Below are positions 27,102-36,426 of a stretch of DNA of 64,000 bases, one piece after another. The notes beneath the pieces are model-generated. The model was not told the origin of the DNA and did no database searches. It saw only the letters and a list, made by a program, of their open reading frames with translations. Each line of letters begins with the position of its first letter. Position 1 is the stretch's first letter. The translations under genes and the position numbers were made by a program. Source of the DNA: an uncultured Maribacter sp. (lineage in GTDB: Bacteria > Bacteroidota > Bacteroidia > Flavobacteriales > Flavobacteriaceae); the NCBI RefSeq assembly GCF_947500405.1, contig NZ_CANMRY010000006.1:1-64000 (forward strand), written 5' to 3'.

Positions 27102-27635
27102 TGCCATCTCTTGCAATTTTAGCATTGTTTTATAATTCCTAGTAGTTGCAGATACCTTAAGCTTTTTCTCTATAAGATTATTGGTACACTTAGCTTTTCC
27201 TGCTCCTAAATCACATCTTAAATATACACAGTTAGGAGTAATTTCTAGGGTTTCATTTGTAAAAGAAATAGCGTTTAAGATTTCTTTATTTTCCTCTAAA
27301 GGTTCTTCTTTTAATAAGACAAAGTAAATTTTATTACTATTTAAATCTTCCTGATTTTTATATGGATTATTTGTAAGAATAAATTGTATTTCTTCACCTG
27401 TTTTTACCACCACCGGAACCTCAAAATCATAGTTTTCTTCAATTATTTCTGCTATTGTATTTTCTAGTTTACTTTTATTTTCTTCTGATGTGTTAAATAC
27501 AATATTGCCACTTTGAATATATGTTTGTACATTTTTAAAACCGTTTTCTTCTAAAAGTAGGCGTAAATTGGCCATTTTAATTTTATTTTTACCGCTTACA
27601 TTAATTCCTCTAAGTAAAGCTATATAGGTTTTCAT
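27093..27635 (-). CDS. DUF1697 family protein
   Basis: The start MKTYIALLRGINVSGKNKIKM and QTYIQSGNIVFNT are hallmarks of DUF1697, a family with no assigned biochemistry. From the ATG at 27635 the protein is 180 residues, the usual length. An ATG 15 codons upstream lies inside the preceding flavoprotein gene and is rejected. The start is 4 bases after that gene's stop, so the two are co-transcribed. No signal peptide or membrane segment is visible. Confidence 0.85.
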   Translation of the reverse strand: MKTYIALLRGINVSGKNKIKMANLRLLLEENGFKNVQTYIQSGNIVFNTSEENKSKLENTIAEIIEENYDFEVPVVVKTGEEIQFILTNNPYKNQEDLNSNKIYFVLLKEEPLEENKEILNAISFTNETLEITPNCVYLRCDLGAGKAKCTNNLIEKKLKVSATTRNYKTMLKLQEMALI

Positions 27636-27639
27636 ATTT

Positions 27640-28914
27640 TTAAAATTCTGATGCAATTGCCTGCGCTGCAATATACCCACTTGTCCATGCGTTCTGAAAA
27701 TTAAATCCGCCTGTTATGGCATCTACATTAATTACTTCGCCAGCAAAATACAAGTTAGGCAAGTTTTTGCTTTTGTAGGTTTTAAAATTTATTTCTTTTA
27801 AATCTACCCCGCCAGCAGTTACAAACTCTTCTTTAAAGGTACTTTTACCATCAACGTTTATTTTACAATTCGTTAATTGGTCTGCTAAAAGGTGTAATTG
27901 GCTCTTAGTAACATCGGCCCATTTTAAGGTCTCGTTAATTCCGGATGCTTTTACAAGATTAATCCAAAGTCTACGAGGGAGTTCTACAGCTTTTGTTCTA
28001 AGGATAGTTTTTTTTGCTTCTACCTCTTTTATCTTCATTAAGTAATCTACAATAGCCCCTTCATGAAAATCTGGCAACCAGTTTATTGCAATCGTAAACT
28101 TATAATTAAGGCCGTTTAAAATAGTTGCTCCCCAAGCAGATAATTTTAAAATTGCAGGACCACTTAACCCCCAATGTGTAACTAATACTGGCCCCTCTGT
28201 CTCTAATAAAGCCTCTTGTTTTAGAGCACTTTTTAAGGGTACCGTAATCTTTGTAGAAACCTTATTTTTAGACAATACTTTTACTTTTGCATTTGTACTT
28301 ACTCCTGGAATTTTAGAAATACGATTATCTTTTGTATTAAAAGTAAATAAGGATGGAACCGGAGGTACTATTGTATGCCCAAGTCCTTTTAAAATAGACC
28401 ATATTTTAGGACTACTCCCTGTAGCAATTAGCAATTTTTTACACTTAAAAATTTCTTTAACGCAAGTTATTTTCCAACCTTTTTCTTCTGACAAAGTTTC
28501 CATATTTACTACAGCATTTTGCGTAATAATTTTGATTCCAAGTTTAGTGGTTTCGGTTAAAAAACAATCTATTATAGTTTGCGAAGAATTAGATTCTGGA
28601 AACATTCTGCCATCTTCTTCTATTTTTAAGTTAACCCCTTTTTCTGAAAAAAAGCCTACCGTATCGCCACTACAATAGGTATGAAAAGGTCCTAAAATTT
28701 CTTTTTCTCCTCGTGGGTAATTCTTGGATAATTCTTTTGGGTCAAATTCGGCATGCGTAACGTTACATCTGCCACCGCCAGATATTTTTACTTTTGATAA
28801 AACATCTTTCCCCTTCTCTAGGATTCCTATTTTTAAATTAGGGTTATTTTCTGCAATATGTATGGCTGCATAAAAACCAGAAGCTCCTCCTCCTACTATT
28901 AAAACATCAAACAT
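27640..28914 (-). CDS. HI0933-family FAD-dependent oxidoreductase
   Basis: A 424-residue flavoprotein with an N-terminal FAD-binding Rossmann motif (VLIVGGGASGFYAAIHIAE, residues 4-22), the family signature KVKISGGGRCNVTH (about 41-54) and the C-terminal FAD motif GGVDLKEINFKT, then NLYFAGEVINVDAITGGFN. HI0933/YhiN proteins are conserved but their substrate is unknown. The gene overlaps the upstream glycerophosphodiesterase gene by one base and precedes DUF1697, giving a three-gene unit. Confidence 0.9.
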   Translation of the reverse strand: MFDVLIVGGGASGFYAAIHIAENNPNLKIGILEKGKDVLSKVKISGGGRCNVTHAEFDPKELSKNYPRGEKEILGPFHTYCSGDTVGFFSEKGVNLKIEEDGRMFPESNSSQTIIDCFLTETTKLGIKIITQNAVVNMETLSEEKGWKITCVKEIFKCKKLLIATGSSPKIWSILKGLGHTIVPPVPSLFTFNTKDNRISKIPGVSTNAKVKVLSKNKVSTKITVPLKSALKQEALLETEGPVLVTHWGLSGPAILKLSAWGATILNGLNYKFTIAINWLPDFHEGAIVDYLMKIKEVEAKKTILRTKAVELPRRLWINLVKASGINETLKWADVTKSQLHLLADQLTNCKINVDGKSTFKEEFVTAGGVDLKEINFKTYKSKNLPNLYFAGEVINVDAITGGFNFQNAWTSGYIAAQAIASEF

Positions 28915-29603
28915 TAGTTAACTCGTTCAGGAAAGTTCGTAATTATACCATCTACTGCCCATCTTTTTGCTCCATTAATTTCATTTGGCTCATTAACGGT
29001 CCAAGTATAAATTTTAAAGCCAGCATCTCTTATAGTATTTGCAATTTCTAAGGATAGCATTTTAAAATTAGGGTTAATGGCCTCTGCATGTAACTTCTTT
29101 GCCATTGGGATTGCATCTACAGGGTTTTCTTCTGTTAAAACAGCTATACGAATATTAGTATTGGTATCTCGCATTATTCTTAACTCTTCCCAATTAAAAC
29201 TAGAAATAATAAAGTTGTTTAATTCCCAATCTTTATCTTTTACATATTCTAAAACAATAGTATTAACCTCTTTGGCGGTATTTGCTCCTTTAAGTTCTAT
29301 GTTTAAAGGTACTTGTGCGTCTATTGCATCTAAAATATCTGTTAACAACGGAATTTTATGATTTCCTGTTACCACAAATTTACTTAGCTCTTCAAAAGTA
29401 TACTCTTCAATTTTCCCTTTTCCATTGGTTAGTCTTTCTAAAGTATCATCATGAAAAACTACAATCTCGCCACTTTTAATTTTAAAAACATCAATCTCTA
29501 TCATATCTACCCCTAAATCTAGGGCTTTTTGGATGGATGCTATGGTGTTTTCTGTTTCGTGACCCATGGCTCCACGATGTCCTATGACTAAAGGTTTATT
29601 CAT
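28914..29603 (-). CDS. Glycerophosphodiester phosphodiesterase family protein
   Basis: A 229-residue GDPD-type TIM barrel. Catalytic features are GHRGAMGHETENT (8-20), the metal-binding EIDVFKIKSGEIVVFHD (about 37-53) and LERLTNGKG. It hydrolyses glycerophosphodiesters to glycerol-3-phosphate and an alcohol. No signal peptide is present, so it should be cytoplasmic. It overlaps the following flavoprotein gene by one base and is the first of that unit. Confidence 0.92.
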   Translation of the reverse strand: MNKPLVIGHRGAMGHETENTIASIQKALDLGVDMIEIDVFKIKSGEIVVFHDDTLERLTNGKGKIEEYTFEELSKFVVTGNHKIPLLTDILDAIDAQVPLNIELKGANTAKEVNTIVLEYVKDKDWELNNFIISSFNWEELRIMRDTNTNIRIAVLTEENPVDAIPMAKKLHAEAINPNFKMLSLEIANTIRDAGFKIYTWTVNEPNEINGAKRWAVDGIITNFPERVN

Positions 29604-29671
29604 TGGTATACAGCTAAATGAAAATAATAAAACAAGACTAAACTAATATTTTAACATCTGTTTTATATTGT

Positions 29672-31450
29672 TTATTGAAGCTGAAAGATAAAAGATTCTA
29701 ACGGAAGTAATTCTATTTTAATGTGACCTTCTTTATTTTTTACTTCTAGGGGAGGCTTAATTTTTCCGTATAGTTTTTCTTCTAGTTCATACGTATTATC
29801 TGTTAAACCCCAAGAGGTTACCATACTTTCTGGTAACTTTAAATCTAGATCATAAGTTTTTTCTGCATCAAAATTAGAAACAATTAGCAGTTTTTCTTCT
29901 TTATCCCAACGTACAAAAGAAAATATGCGATGATCATAATCTTTCGTAGTTTCTTTATTATAAAAGTGAATTTCTTGATAAAAACCCATTAATGCACTAC
30001 TGTTTATAGTAAAGTTTAATAGCCTTTTATAAAAATCTCTTAATTCCTTTTCTTCCTTTGTAGATTGCCCGCCATCAAACTTTTTATTATTTACCCATCT
30101 TTGAAAGGTTGGCACCCCAACGTAATCAAAAATTGAGGTTCTAGAAGCACTTCCAAAACCTGCATTTTCTGCAGCTGGTTCTCCTACTTCTTGTCCAAAA
30201 TATAACATAGTTGGTGCAGTACTTAATGTTGCAGAAATTACCATAGCTGGTTTTCCTATTTCTGCTTTACCAACAAATTCTGGACTTGCTATACGTTGTT
30301 CATCATGGTTTTCTAAAAAATGAAGCATATTATGTTCAATATCTTTTAGATTATTTTGAACCACGGCTATATGGTCTGTCCATCCATATCCTTTCATAAT
30401 ATGTTTAAGACTATCGTAGAGCTCTACTTTATCATACAAATAATCCATTTTTCCAAGGAGAATATAATCTCTATACAAATCTGGATTATACACTTCTGCC
30501 ATAATAAAAGCATCGTTTTTTTGTATTTTTATGTGGGAGTTTAGGTAACTCCAGAACTCTACCGGAACCATTTCGGCCATATCATACCTAAAACCATCTA
30601 CACCAAAATTTAGCCAGTATAAGACAATATCTTTAAATTTTATCCAAGAATCTGGCACCTCTTTATTTTTCCAAAAAGCATAATGTTCCTCATAGCTTTT
30701 ATGAAAATACTCTTCTGGCAACGTTTCAAAATCATAAACCCCATCTGGTCTTATGCCATAGTTTATTTTAACGGTCTCATACCAATCATTTATGTTTGGC
30801 TGTGCTAAACGAGACCCATTACCTGTCCACTTAGCAGGAACCTCTTTAAAAGGTTCTATTTTTTCTTCTGGGTTTCCTCCTAAAGGTAAAAGTCCGTCTT
30901 TCCAATCTGGCGATTTGTACTCCTTTCCAGGGATATAATAAAAGTTATTATTCTTATGATATTCTACCGTAGTATCATCCTTAGCACCAAAATCTACAAT
31001 TCCGTCTGGGTTAGTTTCTCCTTTATAATTACGAGCAACATGGTTTGGAACTATATCTATAACAACTTCTAATCCTTCTTTATGAGATCGCTCTATTAGC
31101 GCCTTAAATTCTTCTAACCTATTTTCTGGATTTACAGCCAAATCTGGATTTACATTATAATAATCCTTAACGGCATAAGGAGAACCTGCTCTACCTTTAA
31201 CAACTTCTGGGCTATCATTAGAAATTCCAAATTTTGTATAATCTCTTATTACCGCATGGTGTGGTACTCCTGTATACCAGATATGTGTAACACCTAATTC
31301 CTTTATACTTTTTAATGCTTTTACAGTAAAGTCATTAAACTTTCCAACTCCATTTTCTTCAATAGTACCCCAAGGTTTATTGGTAGTATTTGTATTTCCA
31401 AATAACCTAGTAAAAACTTGGTATACTGTTGCTTTTTTTTTCTTTGCCAT
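29672..31450 (-). CDS. Alpha-amylase family glycoside hydrolase (GH13)
   Basis: A 592-residue GH13 enzyme with the conserved regions DIVPNHV (132-138), GFRYDMAE with the predicted nucleophile Asp290, AEV with the predicted acid/base Glu319, and ENHDEQR with Asp383. There is no signal peptide, so it acts on oligosaccharides already imported. It is 9 bases downstream of the GH65 phosphorylase gene and last in a four-gene set with beta-phosphoglucomutase and a sodium symporter. Debranching or maltodextrin hydrolysis feeding the phosphorylase is a reasonable inference; exact specificity is not visible. Confidence 0.88.
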   Translation of the reverse strand: MAKKKKATVYQVFTRLFGNTNTTNKPWGTIEENGVGKFNDFTVKALKSIKELGVTHIWYTGVPHHAVIRDYTKFGISNDSPEVVKGRAGSPYAVKDYYNVNPDLAVNPENRLEEFKALIERSHKEGLEVVIDIVPNHVARNYKGETNPDGIVDFGAKDDTTVEYHKNNNFYYIPGKEYKSPDWKDGLLPLGGNPEEKIEPFKEVPAKWTGNGSRLAQPNINDWYETVKINYGIRPDGVYDFETLPEEYFHKSYEEHYAFWKNKEVPDSWIKFKDIVLYWLNFGVDGFRYDMAEMVPVEFWSYLNSHIKIQKNDAFIMAEVYNPDLYRDYILLGKMDYLYDKVELYDSLKHIMKGYGWTDHIAVVQNNLKDIEHNMLHFLENHDEQRIASPEFVGKAEIGKPAMVISATLSTAPTMLYFGQEVGEPAAENAGFGSASRTSIFDYVGVPTFQRWVNNKKFDGGQSTKEEKELRDFYKRLLNFTINSSALMGFYQEIHFYNKETTKDYDHRIFSFVRWDKEEKLLIVSNFDAEKTYDLDLKLPESMVTSWGLTDNTYELEEKLYGKIKPPLEVKNKEGHIKIELLPLESFIFQLQ

Positions 31451-31459
31451 GTGGTTATA

Positions 31460-33769
31460 CTAATTACTAACTTTTACTACTTCTCCGGGAATAAGCAAAA
31501 CCTCTTTATGGTTTACCTGTATACTTACCTCTTGGTTTCCAAGAGTACTAAAACTTGTTTCTTTGGTATTTACCGTAACCGTAATAATGGTATTTCTAAA
31601 GTTTAATTTAAAAGAATACGAAGACCATTGTTCTGGAATTTGAGGTGTAAACGAAAGCGTATTGTCTTGTATACGCATACCACCAAAACCTTCTACAATA
31701 CTCATCCAAGTACCTGCCATACTGGTTATATGTAAACCTTCTTCTACTTCTTTGTTATAGTCGTCTAAATCTAATCTAGAGGTTCGAAGGTAAAAATTAT
31801 ATGCCTGTTCCATTCTTCCTAATCTAGCAGCTTGTATGCTATGTACACATGGAGATAAAGAAGATTCATGTACTGTAAATGGTTCGTAAAAATCGAAATG
31901 TTTTTCTAGCTCTTCTTGTGTAAAATGGTCTTCAAAGAAATAAAAACCTTGTAAAATGTCTGCCTGTTTTATATATGGCGACCGTAAAATTCTGTCCCAG
32001 CTCCATTTTTGATTAATTGGTCTTTGGGATGTATCTAAATCGGATACTTTTATTAATTCTTTATCTAAAAAACCATCTTGTTGTAAGTATACATCATGCT
32101 CTTCTGAATATGGAAAATACATTTTATTAGCAACCGTTTTCCAATCTTTAATCTCTGCTTCTAAAACTGCAGTTTTATCTATAATTCTAGTATACTCCTC
32201 TGCGTATTCTTCTTTTACTTTTTGCAGTTGTGCTGCAGTAAATTCTAAACACCATGTAGCAATATAGTTAGTATACCAATTATTGTTTACATTATTCTCG
32301 TACTCATTAGGGCCAGTAACACCTAGGATTACATATTTTTCTTTAGCCGAAGAATAGGTTGCTCTTTGTTGCCAAAAACGGGCAATACCAATTAATACTT
32401 CTAGCCCCATTTCTGGGATATAACTATAATCTCCTGTATACCTGTAATAATTATAAATTGCAAAAGCTATGGCTCCGTTTCTATGAATTTCTTCAAAAGT
32501 AATTTCCCACTCGTTATGGCATTCTTCTCCATTCATAGTTACCATTGGGTAAAGTGCAGCACCTTTTACAAAGCCTAATTTTTGCGCATTTTCTATAGCT
32601 TTCTCTAAATGATTGTATCTATACTTTAATAATTTTCTTGCTACTTGTTGGTCTTTTGTTGCCATATAAAATGGTATACAATAAGCCTCGGTATCCCAAT
32701 AAGTACTACCGCCGTATTTTTCTCCGGTAAATCCTTTTGGGCCAATATTTAGTCTAGAATCTTTCCCTAAATAGGTCTGATTTAATTGAAAAATATTAAA
32801 CCGAATGGCTTGTTGTGCTTTTACGTCGCCAAGGATTGAAATATCACTCATTTCCCAAATACTAGCCCAAGCATTTTTCTGCTTTTCTAATAATTTATGA
32901 AAACCAAGCGCACTAGCTTTGTCTAAAGCGATATTTGCAGCTTCTTGTAGTTTGCCACTTTCATGATTTGTAGAAACGGCATAACCACCAAACTTGAATA
33001 ATGTAATTTCTTCTCCTTTTTCTACTTCTTGTTCTATAATAGCACTTATAAAAGTCTCTGAACTTTCTCCTTTAACTACACTAATCTCATTGTCTTTATA
33101 AATTGCATTAGTTTGCATAAAAGTACATACCTCAAAATTGGTTTTCATGGTATGAGATGCAATAAAAGCTCTATTTTCAGAATCATCTACCGTAGTTGTA
33201 TTCCAAAATTTATCGTCCCAATTACTATCTTCATTTGTTATACCACTATCTAAATATGGTACAAACTTTACAACAGCTTCTTGGTTTACTACTTTTACGC
33301 AATACGAAATTGCACCAACCTCATCTATATCTAAACTTAAAAATCTAGTAATCGCAACTTCTATTTCAACGGTATTTGAAAGTGTGGCATTAAAGCTTCT
33401 TTTATACCACCCTTCTTGCATATTTAATTCCCTTTTAAAATTGGAAATTTCTTTACACGTGTTTAAGTCTAATGGTTCATTATTTATAAAAACATTTATC
33501 CCTATCCAGTTTGGTGCATTTAAAACCTTAGCAAAATATTCTGGGTATCCATTTTTCCACCAACCTACTCGCGTTTTATCTGGATAGTATACTCCTGCTA
33601 TATAACTACCTTGAAAGGTTTCGCCAGAATAACTTTCTTCAAAATTTGCACGTTGCCCCATGGCTCCGTTACCAATGCTAAATAGACTTTCAGAGGATTT
33701 TACTCTTTCTGCATTAAAGCCTTCTTCTATGATAGACCAATTGTCTGATTTTATATAATCCTGATTCAT
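31460..33769 (-). CDS. GH65 disaccharide phosphorylase (maltose, trehalose or kojibiose type)
   Basis: A 769-residue GH65 enzyme. It has the family's N-terminal beta-sandwich (ESLFSIGNGAMGQRANFEES near residues 24-43), an (alpha/alpha)6 barrel with GGSTYWDTEAYCIPFY, and GPNEYENNVNNNWYTN containing the expected general-acid glutamate (about residue 487). GH65 phosphorylases split alpha-glucosidic disaccharides with phosphate into beta-glucose-1-phosphate and glucose. The next gene encodes beta-phosphoglucomutase, which uses exactly that product, and overlaps this gene by four bases. Maltose is the most likely substrate given the GH13 neighbour; trehalose is possible. Confidence 0.92.
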   Translation of the reverse strand: MNQDYIKSDNWSIIEEGFNAERVKSSESLFSIGNGAMGQRANFEESYSGETFQGSYIAGVYYPDKTRVGWWKNGYPEYFAKVLNAPNWIGINVFINNEPLDLNTCKEISNFKRELNMQEGWYKRSFNATLSNTVEIEVAITRFLSLDIDEVGAISYCVKVVNQEAVVKFVPYLDSGITNEDSNWDDKFWNTTTVDDSENRAFIASHTMKTNFEVCTFMQTNAIYKDNEISVVKGESSETFISAIIEQEVEKGEEITLFKFGGYAVSTNHESGKLQEAANIALDKASALGFHKLLEKQKNAWASIWEMSDISILGDVKAQQAIRFNIFQLNQTYLGKDSRLNIGPKGFTGEKYGGSTYWDTEAYCIPFYMATKDQQVARKLLKYRYNHLEKAIENAQKLGFVKGAALYPMVTMNGEECHNEWEITFEEIHRNGAIAFAIYNYYRYTGDYSYIPEMGLEVLIGIARFWQQRATYSSAKEKYVILGVTGPNEYENNVNNNWYTNYIATWCLEFTAAQLQKVKEEYAEEYTRIIDKTAVLEAEIKDWKTVANKMYFPYSEEHDVYLQQDGFLDKELIKVSDLDTSQRPINQKWSWDRILRSPYIKQADILQGFYFFEDHFTQEELEKHFDFYEPFTVHESSLSPCVHSIQAARLGRMEQAYNFYLRTSRLDLDDYNKEVEEGLHITSMAGTWMSIVEGFGGMRIQDNTLSFTPQIPEQWSSYSFKLNFRNTIITVTVNTKETSFSTLGNQEVSIQVNHKEVLLIPGEVVKVSN

Positions 33770-34425
33770 TTTTTACCTATTAATTCTTTAATAAAATCTA
33801 AAGACATTTCTGTAAAATCATTAAAATTGTGCTTAGCTTCTACTAAAATACTAGCATCTCCAATACCAATACTTGTCATCTTTGCATTATTTGCAGCAGC
33901 TATACCAGCTACCGCATCTTCAAAAACAATACAATTTTCTGGAGCTATATTTAGTTCCTTTGCCGCTAATAAAAACACTTCTGGGTCTGGTTTTGCTTTA
34001 GTAACATTATTACCATCTAAAATAGCATCAAAATACGTTAACAAACCTACTTTTTCTAGAATTGGTCTCGCATTTTTACTGGCAGAACCAAGTGCTATCG
34101 GTATTTTATTTTCTTTTAAAAATTTTAATACTTTAGGGACTTCTGGAAGAATTTCTGAAGCATCCATTTTTTCTATATATGCTAAATAGTCTACATTTTT
34201 ATCATGCATCCAAGTATCAAATTGTTCTTTTGTTGCGGTCACTTTTCCTATATCTAATAGTATTTCTAAACAGCGTTTTCTACTCACTCCTTTAAACATT
34301 TCATTCTGTTCTAAGGTAAATTCAAAACCCAACACATTCGCCAGTTTTTTCCAAGCTAAAAAATGATATTTAGCAGTATCTACTATAACACCATCTAAAT
34401 CAAAAATAAAACCAACTTCTTTCAT
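33766..34425 (-). CDS. pgmB: Beta-phosphoglucomutase
   Basis: A 219-residue HAD-superfamily enzyme with the nucleophile motif FDLDGVIVDT (Asp9 and Asp11), the cap-domain region KGVSRKRCLEIL typical of beta-PGM, ALGSASKN (about 116-123) and the metal-binding FEDAVAGIAAA (about 168-178). It interconverts beta-glucose-1-phosphate and glucose-6-phosphate. The stop overlaps the GH65 start by four bases, so the two are translationally coupled. It is preceded by a spacer with a strong hairpin that separates it from the symporter gene. Confidence 0.93.
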   Translation of the reverse strand: MKEVGFIFDLDGVIVDTAKYHFLAWKKLANVLGFEFTLEQNEMFKGVSRKRCLEILLDIGKVTATKEQFDTWMHDKNVDYLAYIEKMDASEILPEVPKVLKFLKENKIPIALGSASKNARPILEKVGLLTYFDAILDGNNVTKAKPDPEVFLLAAKELNIAPENCIVFEDAVAGIAAANNAKMTSIGIGDASILVEAKHNFNDFTEMSLDFIKELIGKK

Positions 34426-34463
34426 CCTGCGTATTTATTTATTATACTTTTATACTAAGATAA

Positions 34464-34497
34464 AACCCCTGAATATTGCAAACAATATTTAGGGGTT
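34464..34497 (-). terminator. Strong hairpin between the symporter and pgmB
   Basis: A 14-bp stem with one G-U pair (34464-34477 with 34484-34497) and a 6-base loop lies between the symporter stop and the pgmB start. On the minus strand it is followed only by a short T-rich stretch (TTTTATC). It could be a partial terminator or processing site that gives different levels of transporter and enzymes. Confidence 0.5.
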
Positions 34498-34558
34498 AAT
34501 TTTTAGTCATTTTATTAGTTTCTAAATATTAGGTTAGAAAGTTATAAATAACCCATTG

Positions 34559-36211
34559 TTACTTCGCAAAATATATATAAATACCAATTACAATAGTGCA
34601 AATTACAATCCCAAGTTGTTTTACGTATTTATAAGGTTCTATAGACACTTGATCTGTATATTCTATAACAAAAACTTCTTTTCTTGGGTATATTTTTCCT
34701 ATAATTAGCATTATACCCACATTCAACAAAAATAATATTGCCATTATATGAAGAAAATGTGGGTACGCATCTGCCTCTACAATTCTTAATGCTTGCTGGT
34801 TTGTAACTCCAGATTCTTTTGCTGCAGTTAATGCTTTTTCTACCATATTAGGACCTAACCAAAACTGGCTAATAATATACAAGATAGAACCTGAGAATAT
34901 TCCAATTTTGGCTGCAATTGCAGGAACTCTTTTTGTTAAATATCCTACCACAATAATAGTAAAAATAGGGATACTATAAATACCGTTTATTTGCTGTAAA
35001 TAATTAAACAAACTACCTGCATTTGCTATTAAAGGTGCAATAAACATTGCTGCTAATGCCAAACATATGCCAAATATTTTACCGTATTTTACAACTGTTA
35101 TTTCTGGTGCATCTTTATTAATGTGTTGTTTGTAAATATCTATTCCAAAAAGCGTAACAGAGCTATTTAAAACACTATTAAAAGAACTTAAAATTGCACC
35201 AAATAAAACTGCTGCAAAGAAACCAACTAAAGGTTTTGGTAATACTGCACGGACTAATTCTGGGTAAGCTAAATCGCTAGATTCTAAACCATTATCAAAA
35301 TAATGAAAAGCTATCATACCAGGAAGCACTAATATTATTGGTCCTAAAATTTTTAAAAAAGATGCTAATAATAATCCTTTTTGTCCTTCTGCAAGACTCT
35401 TAGCTCCTAAGGCACGTTGAATAATTTGCTGGTTGGTTCCCCAATAAAATAATTGTACCAACATCATTCCAGTAAAAATTGTCATAAAAGGCACTTCTTG
35501 ACCCGGATTTCCTGTAGAATCAAAACGTTCTGGGTTTGCAGAAACCAAAGTATCTAAACCACCTAGAACGCTACCGTCTCCTATTGCCATTAAACCAAAA
35601 ACTGGAATTAAAACTCCACCTATTAAAAGCCCTATTGCATTTATAGAATCGGATACCACCACGGCTTTAAGTCCACCAAATACCGCATAAATAGAGCCAA
35701 TAATACCTATTCCCCAGATACAAATTACTAAAGCGGTTTCATTAGAAACATTTAATAAAGAAGGAATATTAAACATTCCACTTATGGCTACAGAACCTGA
35801 ATATAAAATTACAGGAAGCAACACAACCACATAGCCCGTTAAAAAAAGCCCAGACGTTATAGTCTTAGTAGTTACATCAAACCTATTTGCTAAAAACTGT
35901 GGAATTGTTGTAAGTCCGCTTTTAAGATATCTTGGTAGTAAAAAAATGGCAGTTACCACTATAGCAATTGCAGCTAAAGTTTCCCATGCCATAACAGACA
36001 AACCATCTTTATAAGCACTACCGTTTAAACCAACTATTTGCTCTGTAGATAAGTTGGTTAAAAGAAGAGAGCCTGCAATTACACCAGCTGTTAAACTTCT
36101 TCCTCCTAAAAAATAACCATCGGAAGATTCTTCATTTGTATTTCTTGTAGCTAAATATGAGATAACGGCTACCAACAAGGTAAAACCTACAAAAGAAAAT
36201 ATTCCTATCAT
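34559..36211 (-). CDS. Sodium:solute symporter (SSS family), probable sugar transporter
   Basis: A 550-residue inner-membrane protein with about 14 hydrophobic helices. It has the SSS-family opening (FVGFTLLVAVISYLATR), GGRSLTAGVIAGSLLLTNLS (residues 36-55, a sodium-site region) and GGLKAVVVSDSINA. It lies upstream, on the same strand, of beta-phosphoglucomutase, GH65 phosphorylase and GH13 genes, so import of a disaccharide or glucose is inferred. Related flavobacterial maltose clusters often use an MFS transporter and a SusCD pair; neither is seen here. Confidence 0.88.
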   Translation of the reverse strand: MIGIFSFVGFTLLVAVISYLATRNTNEESSDGYFLGGRSLTAGVIAGSLLLTNLSTEQIVGLNGSAYKDGLSVMAWETLAAIAIVVTAIFLLPRYLKSGLTTIPQFLANRFDVTTKTITSGLFLTGYVVVLLPVILYSGSVAISGMFNIPSLLNVSNETALVICIWGIGIIGSIYAVFGGLKAVVVSDSINAIGLLIGGVLIPVFGLMAIGDGSVLGGLDTLVSANPERFDSTGNPGQEVPFMTIFTGMMLVQLFYWGTNQQIIQRALGAKSLAEGQKGLLLASFLKILGPIILVLPGMIAFHYFDNGLESSDLAYPELVRAVLPKPLVGFFAAVLFGAILSSFNSVLNSSVTLFGIDIYKQHINKDAPEITVVKYGKIFGICLALAAMFIAPLIANAGSLFNYLQQINGIYSIPIFTIIVVGYLTKRVPAIAAKIGIFSGSILYIISQFWLGPNMVEKALTAAKESGVTNQQALRIVEADAYPHFLHIMAILFLLNVGIMLIIGKIYPRKEVFVIEYTDQVSIEPYKYVKQLGIVICTIVIGIYIYFAK

Positions 36212-36426
36212 TTTAAGTAATTTGGTTGTTTTGGTTTGAAATATATTAGAATATTCTTAATAAACAGTATGTTTTAATAAATCATTTTCTTTTTAACCAC
36301 TATTTTTTATCGAAATTGTTTTCTAAAAGTATAGTTTCCAAAAATAATGTATTAAGTTTTTAAAAATCAGTTATTTTGTTAGCCTATTACCTATCCCATG
36401 ATATTTCAATTATATAAATCCAAAAA

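Noticed and set aside
27093-27680. Longer DUF1697 protein starting at 27680
   Set aside because: The extra residues are encoded inside the upstream flavoprotein gene; MKTYIALLRGINV is the family's normal start.
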